From Lactobacillaceae bacterium (GTDB lineage Bacteria > Bacillota > Bacilli > Lactobacillales > Lactobacillaceae): a stretch of DNA of 20,916 bases. Location: assembly GCA_902834055.1 (NCBI GenBank), contig CADFHB010000013.1:1-20916 (forward strand), given 5' to 3'. The position numbers and the translations under genes are program-made. Under the pieces are notes generated by a model. That model was not told the DNA's origin. It did not search any database and saw nothing but the letters and a program-made list of their open reading frames with translations. Shown here piece by piece: positions 14,697-20,916 of this stretch; within the stretch, counting starts at the first letter, position 1; every line of letters starts with the position of its first letter.

Positions 14697-14731
14697 GTTT
14701 ATTACCGTATTTATTAGGTGGAGGGGATGAA

Positions 14732-15355
14732 ATGGAAAAAATAAGGGAATTATGGATGAACTACCGCAGCCAGCTAATTGGTGGAGCAATTGTCGTTACC
14801 CTCCTCCTCTTTTTTGTTGGCCGTTCGGTGACTAATCACGAAGCAAGCACTGATCAAAAATTTACAACCCCTGCTAGTACGTCGTCAACAAGCACTAGTT
14901 CGCTACACACCGGGCGAATTTGTGTTGATGTAAAAGGGGCGGTTAAGCGTCCCGGAGTATACCGCTTGGCTGGGGGCGCGCGGGTTGATGAAGCACTCCG
15001 CGCCGCTGGTGGACCATTACCCACGGCAGATATGCGCCAGGTCAATTTAGCAAAGGAACTTACTGACCAGCAAGCACTTTATGTGCCAACCCAGGGTGAG
15101 CAGGTACCAGCGGAATTGGCAGTGGGGAGCAGCACAACTCCTAGTGAAAGTAATGATAACAAGCCAATTGTTAATCTTAATTCGGCTAGCAAGGAGCAGC
15201 TTTGTCAAATTTCGGGGATCGGTGATAAGAAAGCGGATTTGATTTTGGAGTACCGCCAGCAGCATGGCCAATTTAAGAGTGTCGACGAGCTAAACCAGGT
15301 TTCGGGATTTGGCGAGAAAACCGTTGCTAAAATAAAAGATCAATTATCTGTCTAA
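14732..15355 (+). CDS. comEA: Competence DNA receptor ComEA
   Basis: ComEA is the membrane-anchored DNA receptor that hands double-stranded DNA to the ComEC channel during transformation. The 207-residue protein has a short cytoplasmic N-terminus, one membrane helix (about 15-30), a Ser/Thr-rich linker (about 38-60), an SLBB domain (about 62-118, ICVDVKGAVKRPGVY) and a C-terminal helix-hairpin-helix DNA-binding domain (146-207, VNLNSASKEQLCQISGIG and SGFGEKT). The layout and length are complete. A strong GGAGGGG lies 6-8 nt before the ATG. Only 36 bp separate it from the preceding terminator and I see no sigma-A-like promoter there; competence-specific control is possible but not shown. Short opposite-strand ORFs within it are shadows. 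Confidence 0.95.
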   Translation: MEKIRELWMNYRSQLIGGAIVVTLLLFFVGRSVTNHEASTDQKFTTPASTSSTSTSSLHTGRICVDVKGAVKRPGVYRLAGGARVDEALRAAGGPLPTADMRQVNLAKELTDQQALYVPTQGEQVPAELAVGSSTTPSESNDNKPIVNLNSASKEQLCQISGIGDKKADLILEYRQQHGQFKSVDELNQVSGFGEKTVAKIKDQLSV

Positions 15356-15360
15356 TTTTT

Positions 15361-15388
15361 TTGGCTAATGAACATTTTTTGCTATACT
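15361..15388 (+). promoter_or_regulatory. comEB-comEC-holA promoter
   Basis: TTGGCT (15361-15366) and TATACT (15383-15388) are 16 bp apart, and the -10 has a TG one base upstream (TGCTATACT), an extended -10. The start point would be about 20 nt before the comEB start. This supplies constitutive-looking transcription for the comEB-comEC-holA run. Confidence 0.6.
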
Positions 15389-15413
15389 AAACTTAAATTA
15401 AGGGAGTGATAGA

Positions 15414-15905
15414 GTGAAAAAACGGATTGACTGGGATCAGTATTTTATGATCCAAGCAGCTTTGCTCGCCTCACGAAGCACGTGTACACGGCTTTCGGTG
15501 GGGGCGGTACTTGTTCGTGATAAACGAATCATTGCTGGTGGTTATAACGGGTCTGTTTCCGGCGATGACCACTGTATCGACAAAGGATGTTACCTTCGTG
15601 CGGGGCACTGTGTCCGGACAATTCACGCCGAGATGAATGCCTTGCTTCAGTGTGCTAAGTTCGGTATGTCAATGGATGGCGCCAGCCTGTACGTTACTGA
15701 TTTTCCCTGCTTGCAATGCACGAAGAGCCTCCTCCAGGCGGGGATTAAGGAGATAAACTACATCCGTAACTACCACAATGATGATTACGCGATGAAGTTA
15801 ATAAAGATGAAGAATGTCAAATTACGCCAAATTAAATTAGACACCAATATTCTTGATGAAGTTCACCTGGACCAGTACATCGATCCAGGTAACGGAGAAA
15901 AGTAG
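15414..15905 (+). CDS. comEB: Deoxycytidylate deaminase family protein ComEB
   Basis: ComEB is a zinc-dependent dCMP deaminase (dCMP to dUMP), found in com operons although not needed for uptake itself. The 163-residue protein has the zinc-binding and catalytic HAE motif (His71, Glu73) in IHAEMNALLQCAKFG and the PCxxC motif (Cys99, Cys102) in FPCLQC. A Cys-rich stretch near residues 54-66 (CIDKGCYLRAGHC) matches the extra zinc site of dCMP deaminases, which supports dCMP rather than cytidine as substrate. The start is a GTG at 15414, preceded by AGGGAG 7 nt upstream; no nearer ATG fits. Its TAG stop is in the same reading frame as comEC, with nine sense codons before the first comEC ATG. Confidence 0.94.
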   Translation: MKKRIDWDQYFMIQAALLASRSTCTRLSVGAVLVRDKRIIAGGYNGSVSGDDHCIDKGCYLRAGHCVRTIHAEMNALLQCAKFGMSMDGASLYVTDFPCLQCTKSLLQAGIKEINYIRNYHNDDYAMKLIKMKNVKLRQIKLDTNILDEVHLDQYIDPGNGEK

Positions 15906-18176
15906 ATTCGTCATTATTGGATTTTCCCGGCAATGCTAGCGGGAACTTTAGCAACGGCAATTGCGGCAGAAAATAAGTGGCTTCTTTTGATTGCTGGTTA
16001 TCTTTTCTGGCGCATTTTTAAATTACGCCAACGAAAAGTACTGTTGATAAGCACCCTCGTTGCTGTCGGTTTAGCTCTCCTGACAGGATATTTTATTCAT
16101 TGGGTCGGTGCCCACACGCTTCGGAATGTGCAAGCAGGGACCTGGCGAATTGTCGTCTATCCGGATGAGGTCAGGCATAATGGAAGTTTAGTCTTTTTTA
16201 CGGCCCACTATCCTGGCGCACGGCAAAAGGACACAGCAATGGTCCGGGCACGGACGCCAGAAGAGTTATCCCGTTTTACCCGGTCAAAATTACCCACGGT
16301 TTGGCAGGTAACGGGGGACCGGCAGCCCATTATCCCGGCGACCAATGATAACCAATTTGATACCCAGCGCTACTATAATCAACGACGAATTTGCAATGAA
16401 TTGCGCATCAAAGAGGTTAAAACGATACGACCGTTGCGTCGGTACAACATTGCAGTTAGCTGTCACGTTATCCGCAAGCAACTGATTACGTTTTTTAACC
16501 GGATGCCCCGACCGCTCGCCGGTTATTGTCAACAATTGATAATCGGTGAGCAGACCCAGGACAATGGGGAATTGATGGAGAATGCAAAACGGCTGGGAAT
16601 CATCCACCTTTTCTGTATCTCCGGAATGCACGTCGTCCTGTTGGTTACTTTGGTACGGATGGCCGCCACTTACTTGTGGCTCGACCTCGAACTGGTTAAC
16701 TGGTGTTTATTATTCTTCTTGCCAGCCTATTTAATAATTGGCGGGGGCTCGGTTAGCCTTATTCGGGCGGTAATTATGATGGAGCTTATTCTTGGTCACC
16801 GAATACTAAAAATCGATGCCTTGGATGGCTGGGCAATTAGCCTTCTCATTGGAATGGCATGGAATCCCTATTTATTGTTAAACCTGGGTGGGCAACTGAC
16901 TTATTTATTATCATTAGTCCTCCACGTGATCAACCCTCAGATAGGTAATTTTAAGCGGTGTTGGTGGCTTAGCCTCGTGAGCTTACCGTCAATATTAGCA
17001 AATGTCTATGAGGTTCACTGGCTAAGTTTTTTTGCCAGCTTTGTTATGATTCCATTCTTCTCTGTCGTTATTTTTCCGTTGGTGATGGTTAGCGCAGTTA
17101 CCTATGACTGCGTTCCTTTGGTCAGACAGTTCGCAAACGAGGTGCTGATCTTCTTTCAGCACTCCTTGAGTACTGTCGGACAAATTCCGGGGATGATTCC
17201 CTTTGGAAAGCCACCACTGTTTTGGAGTCTTACCTTTTTTATCTTGACGCTCTGGCTTCTTGAGCGGCCATCATTTAAAAAATACGGTTACCTACTTGTT
17301 GCCTATCTGGTATGCTTCACGGCCATCCACCTTCCGCTCACGGGGGAAGTTACCTTCGTGGATATTGGTCAAGGAGACAGCATTCTGGTTCGGACCCCCC
17401 TTAACCGACGGGTGATGTTGATTGATACCGGGGGCAAGTTAAATTTTAAACAACCGCAGTGGGCGCGGGTGACCGTGCATAGCGACGGCGCGAAAAGGGC
17501 AACGATCAATTATTTGAAAAGTCGGGGAATTACGACCATTGATACGATTTATCTTAGCCATCATGATGCGGACCATATCGGCTATTTACCGACCTTTCTG
17601 AAGGAAATGCGGGTGCGTAAGATCGCCGTGCCGGCGGGGATGGAGGATCAGACACAGCTAATCAAACGGTTAAATGATGGTCACTTCACTGGACAGCTCC
17701 GGGGAGTTACCGACCGCAACCAAGTTGATCCGGAGTTAAGAATCCTTCATCCCTTTAATCGTGGTGATGGTAAGAACGAGGATTCGATGGCCTTAACTGG
17801 TAATTTTGGCGGGCAGTCGTTTATCTTCACCGGTGATTTAGACCGGCAAGGTGAACGGGCTATTTTACAACGTTATCCCGGCTTGAGGACTGACGTTCTT
17901 AAATTAGGGCACCACGGGAGTCGAACCGCCAGTGATCCCCAGTTTTTAGATGCCATTCGTCCCCAAATTGGAATTATCTCTGCTGGTCGGTTTAACCGCT
18001 ATCACCACCCCAATGACGACGTTGTTGAAGAATTGAAGTGCAGAAACATAAAGCCACTTTCCACGCAGCAGTATGGAATGATAAAATACAATTATCGCGG
18101 CCAAAGTGGAAAGTGGCAGACTAAATTAAGGGGAGACGAGATAAAATGGACGTTGCCGAGCTCACTAAGCAATTGA
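15906..18176 (+). CDS. comEC: Competence DNA channel protein ComEC
   Basis: ComEC forms the channel through which single-stranded DNA enters the cell. Numbering from the ATG at 15933 (747 residues): N-terminal membrane helices, an OB-fold-like domain (about 65-190), the multi-helix competence domain (about 195-450, with LFCISGMHVVLL and SLIRAVIMM), and a C-terminal metallo-beta-lactamase-like domain (about 473-740) with FVDIGQGDSIL, HHDADH (543-548) and a later GHHGS. All blocks are complete, with no frameshift. Start choice is uncertain: the first in-frame ATG (15933) lacks a ribosome-binding site, whereas GGAG (in the end of comEB) is spaced 8 nt from an ATT codon at 15906, immediately after the comEB TAG. 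Starting there adds IRHYWIFPA, which extends the first membrane helix as in related ComECs. I give the longer form; the conservative coordinates are 15933-18176. The final 31 bp overlap holA. Confidence 0.9.
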   Translation: MRHYWIFPAMLAGTLATAIAAENKWLLLIAGYLFWRIFKLRQRKVLLISTLVAVGLALLTGYFIHWVGAHTLRNVQAGTWRIVVYPDEVRHNGSLVFFTAHYPGARQKDTAMVRARTPEELSRFTRSKLPTVWQVTGDRQPIIPATNDNQFDTQRYYNQRRICNELRIKEVKTIRPLRRYNIAVSCHVIRKQLITFFNRMPRPLAGYCQQLIIGEQTQDNGELMENAKRLGIIHLFCISGMHVVLLVTLVRMAATYLWLDLELVNWCLLFFLPAYLIIGGGSVSLIRAVIMMELILGHRILKIDALDGWAISLLIGMAWNPYLLLNLGGQLTYLLSLVLHVINPQIGNFKRCWWLSLVSLPSILANVYEVHWLSFFASFVMIPFFSVVIFPLVMVSAVTYDCVPLVRQFANEVLIFFQHSLSTVGQIPGMIPFGKPPLFWSLTFFILTLWLLERPSFKKYGYLLVAYLVCFTAIHLPLTGEVTFVDIGQGDSILVRTPLNRRVMLIDTGGKLNFKQPQWARVTVHSDGAKRATINYLKSRGITTIDTIYLSHHDADHIGYLPTFLKEMRVRKIAVPAGMEDQTQLIKRLNDGHFTGQLRGVTDRNQVDPELRILHPFNRGDGKNEDSMALTGNFGGQSFIFTGDLDRQGERAILQRYPGLRTDVLKLGHHGSRTASDPQFLDAIRPQIGIISAGRFNRYHHPNDDVVEELKCRNIKPLSTQQYGMIKYNYRGQSGKWQTKLRGDEIKWTLPSSLSN

Positions 18177-19165
18177 AGACAAAAACACCAGCAATGGTGT
18201 ACCTGGTATTAGGAACTCAGCAGGTGCTCTTAGATGAAGCCGTACAGCAGTTTATTAAGTTGGTTCCGCCTGAACAGCGGGTCATGAATGTTGGTCGCTA
18301 CGACATGGAAACAGCCCCTGTGGCAACGGCCCTTGATGATGCAATGTCGGCGCCTTTCTTTGGGGAACGACGTCTGGTGCTGGTCAATAAACCCTTCTTT
18401 TTGACTAACGAAAGGGGAAAGGGAAAGATTGATCATGATATTCCCGGTCTCTTAACATACCTTGAACACCCTGAACCATCGACGACATTAGTGTTCTTGG
18501 CACCATATGAGAAACTTGATGGGCGCAAAAAGGTTGTTAAGGAACTAAAAAAGAGTGCAGTGGTGGTCGACGCGGCGCCATTGGATGAACGTCAGGCACG
18601 GCAACAAGTTGCTCGTGAACTAAAGGTCGCGGGATTCACCATTGACCAAGCGGCAATGGATGAACTTGTCCAACGAACCAATGCGGACTACGGGCTGATG
18701 AAAGCAAACGTGGAAAAATTAAAGATTCTTGCTTACCAAGAGAAGCATATTGATTCATCGATGGTGCAAAACTTGGTACCGCAATCACTCGACGAAAATG
18801 TGTTTGACCTGGTTACGGCGGTTTTAAAACACGACCAACCACGTTCTTTAAGCCTCTACCAGCAGCTACTAGCAGGGCAGCAGCAACCACTACAAATAAA
18901 CGCCGTGCTGGTAAGCCAATTCCGCTTGCTGATCCAGCTTAAGGTCCTTGCTCACCGGGGCCTAAGTCAAGGAAGCATGGCGAGTCAACTAAATGTTCAC
19001 CCGTACCGGGTAAAACTGGGCTTGCGGACGGTTCGACAGTTTTCAATGACGGCATTAGAGAATGCCTATCTAGGTCTAATTAATATCGAGCGGTCGTTAA
19101 AGACTACCCAACGCGATCCGGAGCTTCTCTTTCAGCTTTTTATGTTAAAGTATAGCCAGCGTTAA
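18146..19165 (+). CDS. holA: DNA polymerase III subunit delta
   Basis: HolA is the delta subunit of the clamp loader, which opens the beta clamp and loads it onto primed DNA. The 339-residue protein shows the family pattern: an N-terminal YLVLGTQQVLLDEAV motif (18-32), RYDMETAPVATALDDA, SAPFFGERRLVLVNKPFF, the FLAPYEKLDGRKKVVKELKK region, and the C-terminal helical collar with FDLVTAVL and QINAVLVSQFRLLIQLKVL. It contains no ATP-binding P-loop, as expected for delta. It overlaps comEC by 31 bp, with GGGGAG 10 nt upstream inside comEC, and so relies on comEB-comEC transcription or an internal promoter. holA commonly follows comEC in Firmicutes and precedes rpsT, as here. Confidence 0.95.
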   Translation: MDVAELTKQLKTKTPAMVYLVLGTQQVLLDEAVQQFIKLVPPEQRVMNVGRYDMETAPVATALDDAMSAPFFGERRLVLVNKPFFLTNERGKGKIDHDIPGLLTYLEHPEPSTTLVFLAPYEKLDGRKKVVKELKKSAVVVDAAPLDERQARQQVARELKVAGFTIDQAAMDELVQRTNADYGLMKANVEKLKILAYQEKHIDSSMVQNLVPQSLDENVFDLVTAVLKHDQPRSLSLYQQLLAGQQQPLQINAVLVSQFRLLIQLKVLAHRGLSQGSMASQLNVHPYRVKLGLRTVRQFSMTALENAYLGLINIERSLKTTQRDPELLFQLFMLKYSQR

Positions 19166-19184
19166 AATGAATCTAGGAAATAGA

Positions 19185-19214
19185 AAAAGGCCAGCAGAAA
19201 CCTGCTGACCTTTT
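19185..19214. terminator. Terminator after holA, usable in both directions
   Basis: AAAAGG and CAGCAG arms (19185-19197) pair with CTGCTG and CCTTTT (19202-19214) around an AAAC loop with one C/A mismatch. The plus-strand tail is TTTTAATGT; on the minus strand the stem runs into TTTTTCTATTT, so it could also back up rpsT termination. Confidence 0.78.
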
Positions 19215-19230
19215 AATGTATGTTGAAGAA

Positions 19231-19261
19231 AGAAAAAAGGCAACTTCACACAAGTTGCCTT
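19231..19261 (-). terminator. rpsT terminator
   Basis: A perfect 10-bp stem AAGGCAACTT/AAGTTGCCTT (19237-19246 with 19252-19261) around a 5-nt loop leads on the minus strand into a T-rich run ending at about 19231. It begins 11 bp after the rpsT stop. Confidence 0.9.
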
Positions 19262-19271
19262 AACAAACTCA

Positions 19272-19526
19272 CTACTTGTTGTAACGAGCTGACAGACGGG
19301 ACTTGTCCCGAGCTGCTTTATTAGCCTTGATAAGACCCTTTGAGTGGGCACGGTCAATTGCTGAAATAGCGTCCTTGTATAATTGATCAAGGTCACCTTC
19401 ACCAGCAAGCTTGGCCTTGTCGAACTTCTTAATAGCAGTCCGCATGTGGCTTAATTGGGAAGCGTTACGTGCTTCGGCCTTTTCACTAGTCTTAACACGT
19501 TCGATCGCTGATTTGATAATTGGCAT
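19272..19526 (-). CDS. rpsT: 30S ribosomal protein S20
   Basis: S20 binds 16S rRNA in the body of the small subunit early in assembly. The 84-residue protein begins [21 protein letters not shown] and is rich in Lys and Ala with long helices, the typical S20 fold. I placed the start at the ATG at 19526, 6-8 nt after GGAGGTG, and not at an in-frame GTG at 19535 that overlaps that ribosome-binding site. The C-terminal tail [12 protein letters not shown] is the conserved basic end. It is a single-gene unit convergent with holA and divergent from rpsO. Confidence 0.97.
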   Translation of the reverse strand: MPIIKSAIERVKTSEKAEARNASQLSHMRTAIKKFDKAKLAGEGDLDQLYKDAISAIDRAHSKGLIKANKAARDKSRLSARYNK

Positions 19527-19580
19527 GAGTTTCACCTCCGATACCCGGTATTCAGTTGACCAGAATTTTCAACATTTGTC

Positions 19581-19609
19581 ATTATACAAAAGACTGGGCC
19601 TTATTGCAA
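19581..19609 (-). promoter_or_regulatory. rpsT promoter
   Basis: On the minus strand TTGCAA (19604-19609) and TATAAT (19581-19586) are separated by exactly 17 bp, close to the sigma-A consensus. The start would lie about 48 nt before the rpsT ATG. Confidence 0.85.
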
Positions 19610-19647
19610 TAGTTTACCGGTAATAGCACGGCAATTGACGAAAAGAG

Positions 19648-19676
19648 TTGCAAAAATCCGGTAAATGACGTATATT
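19648..19676 (+). promoter_or_regulatory. rpsO promoter
   Basis: TTGCAA (19648-19653) and TATATT (19671-19676) are 17 bp apart. The same -35 hexamer and spacing are used by the divergent rpsT promoter 38 bp away, suggesting matched strong expression. Confidence 0.85.
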
Positions 19677-19682
19677 ATTATC

Positions 19683-19768
19683 GACGTTTAACGTCCTGCC
19701 TCTTCTCAGTTTGACGATCCTCACCGACGTCGTACTTAGAACTAGGCATACACAAATTTGAAAGGTGG
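19683..19768 (+). promoter_or_regulatory. Structured rpsO leader, candidate S15 autoregulatory element
   Basis: About 96 nt separate the predicted start point from the rpsO ATG. Three helices can form: GACGT/ACGTC (19683-19687 with 19691-19695); a longer stem TGCCT-TTCT with AGAA-AGGCA (19697-19706 with 19738-19748, small internal loop); and inside it TTGACG/CGTCG (19712-19716 with 19728-19732). The ribosome-binding site AGGTGG (19763-19768) follows. ACGTC/GACGT blocks recur, so alternative pairings are possible. Ribosomal protein S15 is known to repress its own mRNA through leader structures in several bacteria; that this leader does so is inference. Confidence 0.45.
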
Positions 19769-19778
19769 GAAATTGATC

Positions 19779-20048
19779 ATGGCTCTTTCTAAAGAACGTA
19801 AAGATCAAATCATTAAGCAATTTGCAACACACGAAGGCGACACTGGTTCTACTCAAGTTCAAGTCGCAGTATTAACCGCTGACATTAACGAACTGAACGA
19901 ACACCTTCGTACTCACAAGCACGATTACCACTCACAACGTGGTCTGATGAAGAAGATCGGTCACCGTCGTAACCTCCTGGCTTACTTACGCCGGACTGAC
20001 CTTCCTGCTTACCGTGAATTGATTAAGGAACTGGGATTACGTCGGTAA
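19779..20048 (+). CDS. rpsO: 30S ribosomal protein S15
   Basis: S15 is a primary 16S rRNA-binding protein that nucleates the central domain of the 30S subunit. The 89-residue protein has the family sequence throughout: [55 protein letters not shown] and the rRNA-binding [15 protein letters not shown]. The ATG at 19779 is preferred over in-frame upstream codons at 19758, because AGGTGG lies about 10 nt before it and the protein then begins exactly as S15 does. It has its own promoter, a structured leader, and two terminators in succession. Confidence 0.97.
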   Translation: MALSKERKDQIIKQFATHEGDTGSTQVQVAVLTADINELNEHLRTHKHDYHSQRGLMKKIGHRRNLLAYLRRTDLPAYRELIKELGLRR

Positions 20049-20062
20049 TTTCAGTCGCAGGG

Positions 20063-20089
20063 GTACCCCGTTTAGTGGGGTGCTTTTTT
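20063..20089 (+). terminator. First terminator after rpsO
   Basis: GTACCCC (20063-20069) pairs with GGGGTGC (20077-20083), one T-G pair, around a 7-nt loop and is followed by six T residues, 14 bp after the stop codon. Confidence 0.88.
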
Positions 20090-20095
20090 ATAAAC

Positions 20096-20144
20096 GGGCA
20101 AGGGAACACGTCCTTAAAAGAACGTGTTTCCTTGCCCATTTTTT
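20096..20144 (+). terminator. Second, larger terminator after rpsO
   Basis: A 16-bp stem (20096-20111 with 20122-20137, a single G-T pair) around a 10-nt loop is followed by A and six T residues. It begins only 6 bp after the first terminator's T-tract. The minus strand shows no T-run, so it acts on plus-strand transcripts. It seals rpsO off from the mobile gene downstream. Confidence 0.85.
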
Positions 20145-20175
20145 AATCTTTTAATCGAACGCATGTTTTAAGATA

Positions 20176-20184
20176 TGATATAAT
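20176..20184 (+). promoter_or_regulatory. Extended -10 promoter upstream of tnpB
   Basis: TGA followed by a perfect TATAAT (20179-20184) forms an extended -10; no clear -35 is visible. It lies about 75 bp before the tnpB start, or may belong originally to a chromosomal gene displaced by the element. The leader contains a small TTGAC/GTCAA inverted repeat (20226-20237). Otherwise 20145-20258 shows nothing I can name. Confidence 0.5.
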
Positions 20185-20258
20185 ATCCTTAACAGAGAAT
20201 GGTATTCAGGTATTAATTAGCTTTGTTGACTGGTCAATGATGAAAGATTGTGGTGAAA

Positions 20259-20916
20259 ATGGCACAAGTTATAAAGGGAATCAAACTTCGCCTATATCCC
20301 AATGGCCGACAAAGGGAACAATTGTGGCAGATGTTTGGTAACGATCGCTTTGTTTGGAATCAAATGTTGGCGATGGCGAAGGAACGCTATCAAAATAATC
20401 CCAGCAGTCACTTCGTCAATAAATACGGGATGAATTATCTACTGAAGAGACTCAAGCAGGAATACCCATTCCTTAAGGCTAGTGACTCAACTAGTTTTCT
20501 AGTGGTTAATCACAACCTCGCCCAAGCCTTTAAGATGTTATTTAAACATCGGGGCGGTTACCCACGTTTTAAATCGCGTCGTGCTATTCGCCAAGCTTAT
20601 ACGGGGCGGTCAGTGTGTCGAGTGCTTGCTAAGCGGCGAGTGAGATTACCTAAGCTGGGCAGTATTCGGACTAGTAAAACAACCCGGTTAGCTAATAGCA
20701 AGATTAAGTGCTATACGGTTTGCTTTGAGCCAACTGGCCGTTACTATCTATCATTACAAGTGGCTGTTGAAACTCCCAAACACCTGAGAAAAACAGGAAA
20801 AGCAGTCGGAATTGATGTTGGCATCGCTAATCTAGCCATTAGTTCTGATGGGATTAAGTACGGAACCTTTAATGCTAAATGGGCGGAAAAGCAAGTAACC
20901 AAGTGGCAGAGTAAGT
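20259..20916 (+). CDS. tnpB: TnpB (IS200/IS605/IS1341-type), RNA-guided nuclease, 5' part only
   Basis: This reading frame is open from the ATG at 20259 to the window end (219 codons) and continues outside it. It matches the TnpB/OrfB family: an N-terminal IKLRLYPNGRQREQLWQMFG helix-turn region, FVWNQML and LLKRLKQEYPFLK, the YPRFKSRR motif (101-108) before the wedge domain, RLPKLGSIR, and AVGIDVGIANLAISSDG with Asp186 as the first RuvC catalytic residue, close to its usual place. TnpB proteins are RNA-guided DNA endonucleases that cut at a TAM-adjacent target using an omega RNA overlapping the 3' end of the element. RuvC-II, the zinc finger, RuvC-III, the right end and the omega RNA are beyond the window, so activity cannot be judged. 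A GTG at 20253 is an alternative start; GGTG just before the ATG is a weak ribosome-binding site. No tnpA lies on this side. Confidence 0.9.
   Translation, partial: MAQVIKGIKLRLYPNGRQREQLWQMFGNDRFVWNQMLAMAKERYQNNPSSHFVNKYGMNYLLKRLKQEYPFLKASDSTSFLVVNHNLAQAFKMLFKHRGGYPRFKSRRAIRQAYTGRSVCRVLAKRRVRLPKLGSIRTSKTTRLANSKIKCYTVCFEPTGRYYLSLQVAVETPKHLRKTGKAVGIDVGIANLAISSDGIKYGTFNAKWAEKQVTKWQSK

Noticed and set aside
15414..18176. A single ComEB-ComEC fusion protein by TAG readthrough
   Set aside because: The genes share a frame, but both proteins are complete on their own and no readthrough context is evident; a separate start is simpler. Kept only as an alternative in the comEC start finding.
1126..20210. 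The 9-mer GGTATTCAG occurring near 1126, 19548 and 20202, all outside genes
   Set aside because: The copies share no longer flanking similarity or common position relative to promoters, so I treat them as chance.
1..20916. CRISPR array, tRNA, rRNA, prophage, toxin-antitoxin or antiviral defence island
   Set aside because: I saw no regularly spaced direct repeats, no tRNA-like cloverleaf sequence, no rRNA and no proteins of those classes apart from the partial TnpB.

Overview
The window looks like core chromosome of a low-to-mid-GC Gram-positive of the Lactobacillaceae. Gene content, protein sequences and codon habits (many CGG, CTG, GGT and AAG codons) fit a Limosilactobacillus-like heterofermentative lactobacillus. 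That genus assignment is inference, since no search was run. Nearly all the space is housekeeping or competence genes in an order well known from Firmicutes. No CRISPR array, tRNA, rRNA or prophage is visible. Mobile-DNA signals occur only at the two edges.

Layout. (1) 1-1391, minus strand: a YegS/BmrU-type lipid kinase preceded by rpoY (RNA polymerase epsilon), with a long GC-rich hairpin between them and an IS-end-like hairpin pair at the window edge. (2) 1527-1997, plus: an unrecognised membrane-anchored small protein, then a bidirectional terminator shared with def (peptide deformylase, minus). (3) 2865-7746, plus: the complete pyruvate dehydrogenase operon pdhA-pdhB-pdhC-pdhD (E1 alpha, E1 beta, E2, E3), with two cre-like CcpA boxes upstream and a strong terminator at the end. 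(4) 7877-8928: a UPF0223 protein and an inositol-monophosphatase-family phosphatase, translationally coupled. (5) typA/bipA on its own. (6) 11029-14649: ftsW, ylbG, rsmD, coaD and a PDZ-Lon protease (YlbL/DdcP type), tightly packed and overlapping, ending at a terminator. (7) 14732-19165: late competence genes comEA, comEB and comEC, then holA (DNA polymerase III delta). (8) rpsT (minus) and rpsO (plus), transcribed divergently from two near-consensus promoters, rpsO with a structured leader. (9) From 20259 to the window end: the 5' part of a TnpB (IS200/IS605/IS1341-type RNA-guided nuclease).

How the genes work together. The pdh operon converts pyruvate to acetyl-CoA, and its promoter is arranged for carbon catabolite control. 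The ftsW cluster joins division and peptidoglycan polymerisation (ftsW) with ribosome maturation (rsmD), CoA synthesis (coaD) and a membrane protease. comEA and comEC form the DNA uptake route. comEC is sandwiched between comEB, which has its own sigma-A-like promoter, and essential holA, so holA is probably transcribed from the comEB promoter.

No undescribed multi-gene system is evident. The observations most worth a second look are the comEC start (a good Shine-Dalgarno points to an ATT codon rather than the first ATG), two cre-like boxes 53 bp apart before pdhA, a perfect 21-bp palindrome abutting the ftsW -10 box, a nested RNA leader before rpsO, and the edge mobile-element signals.
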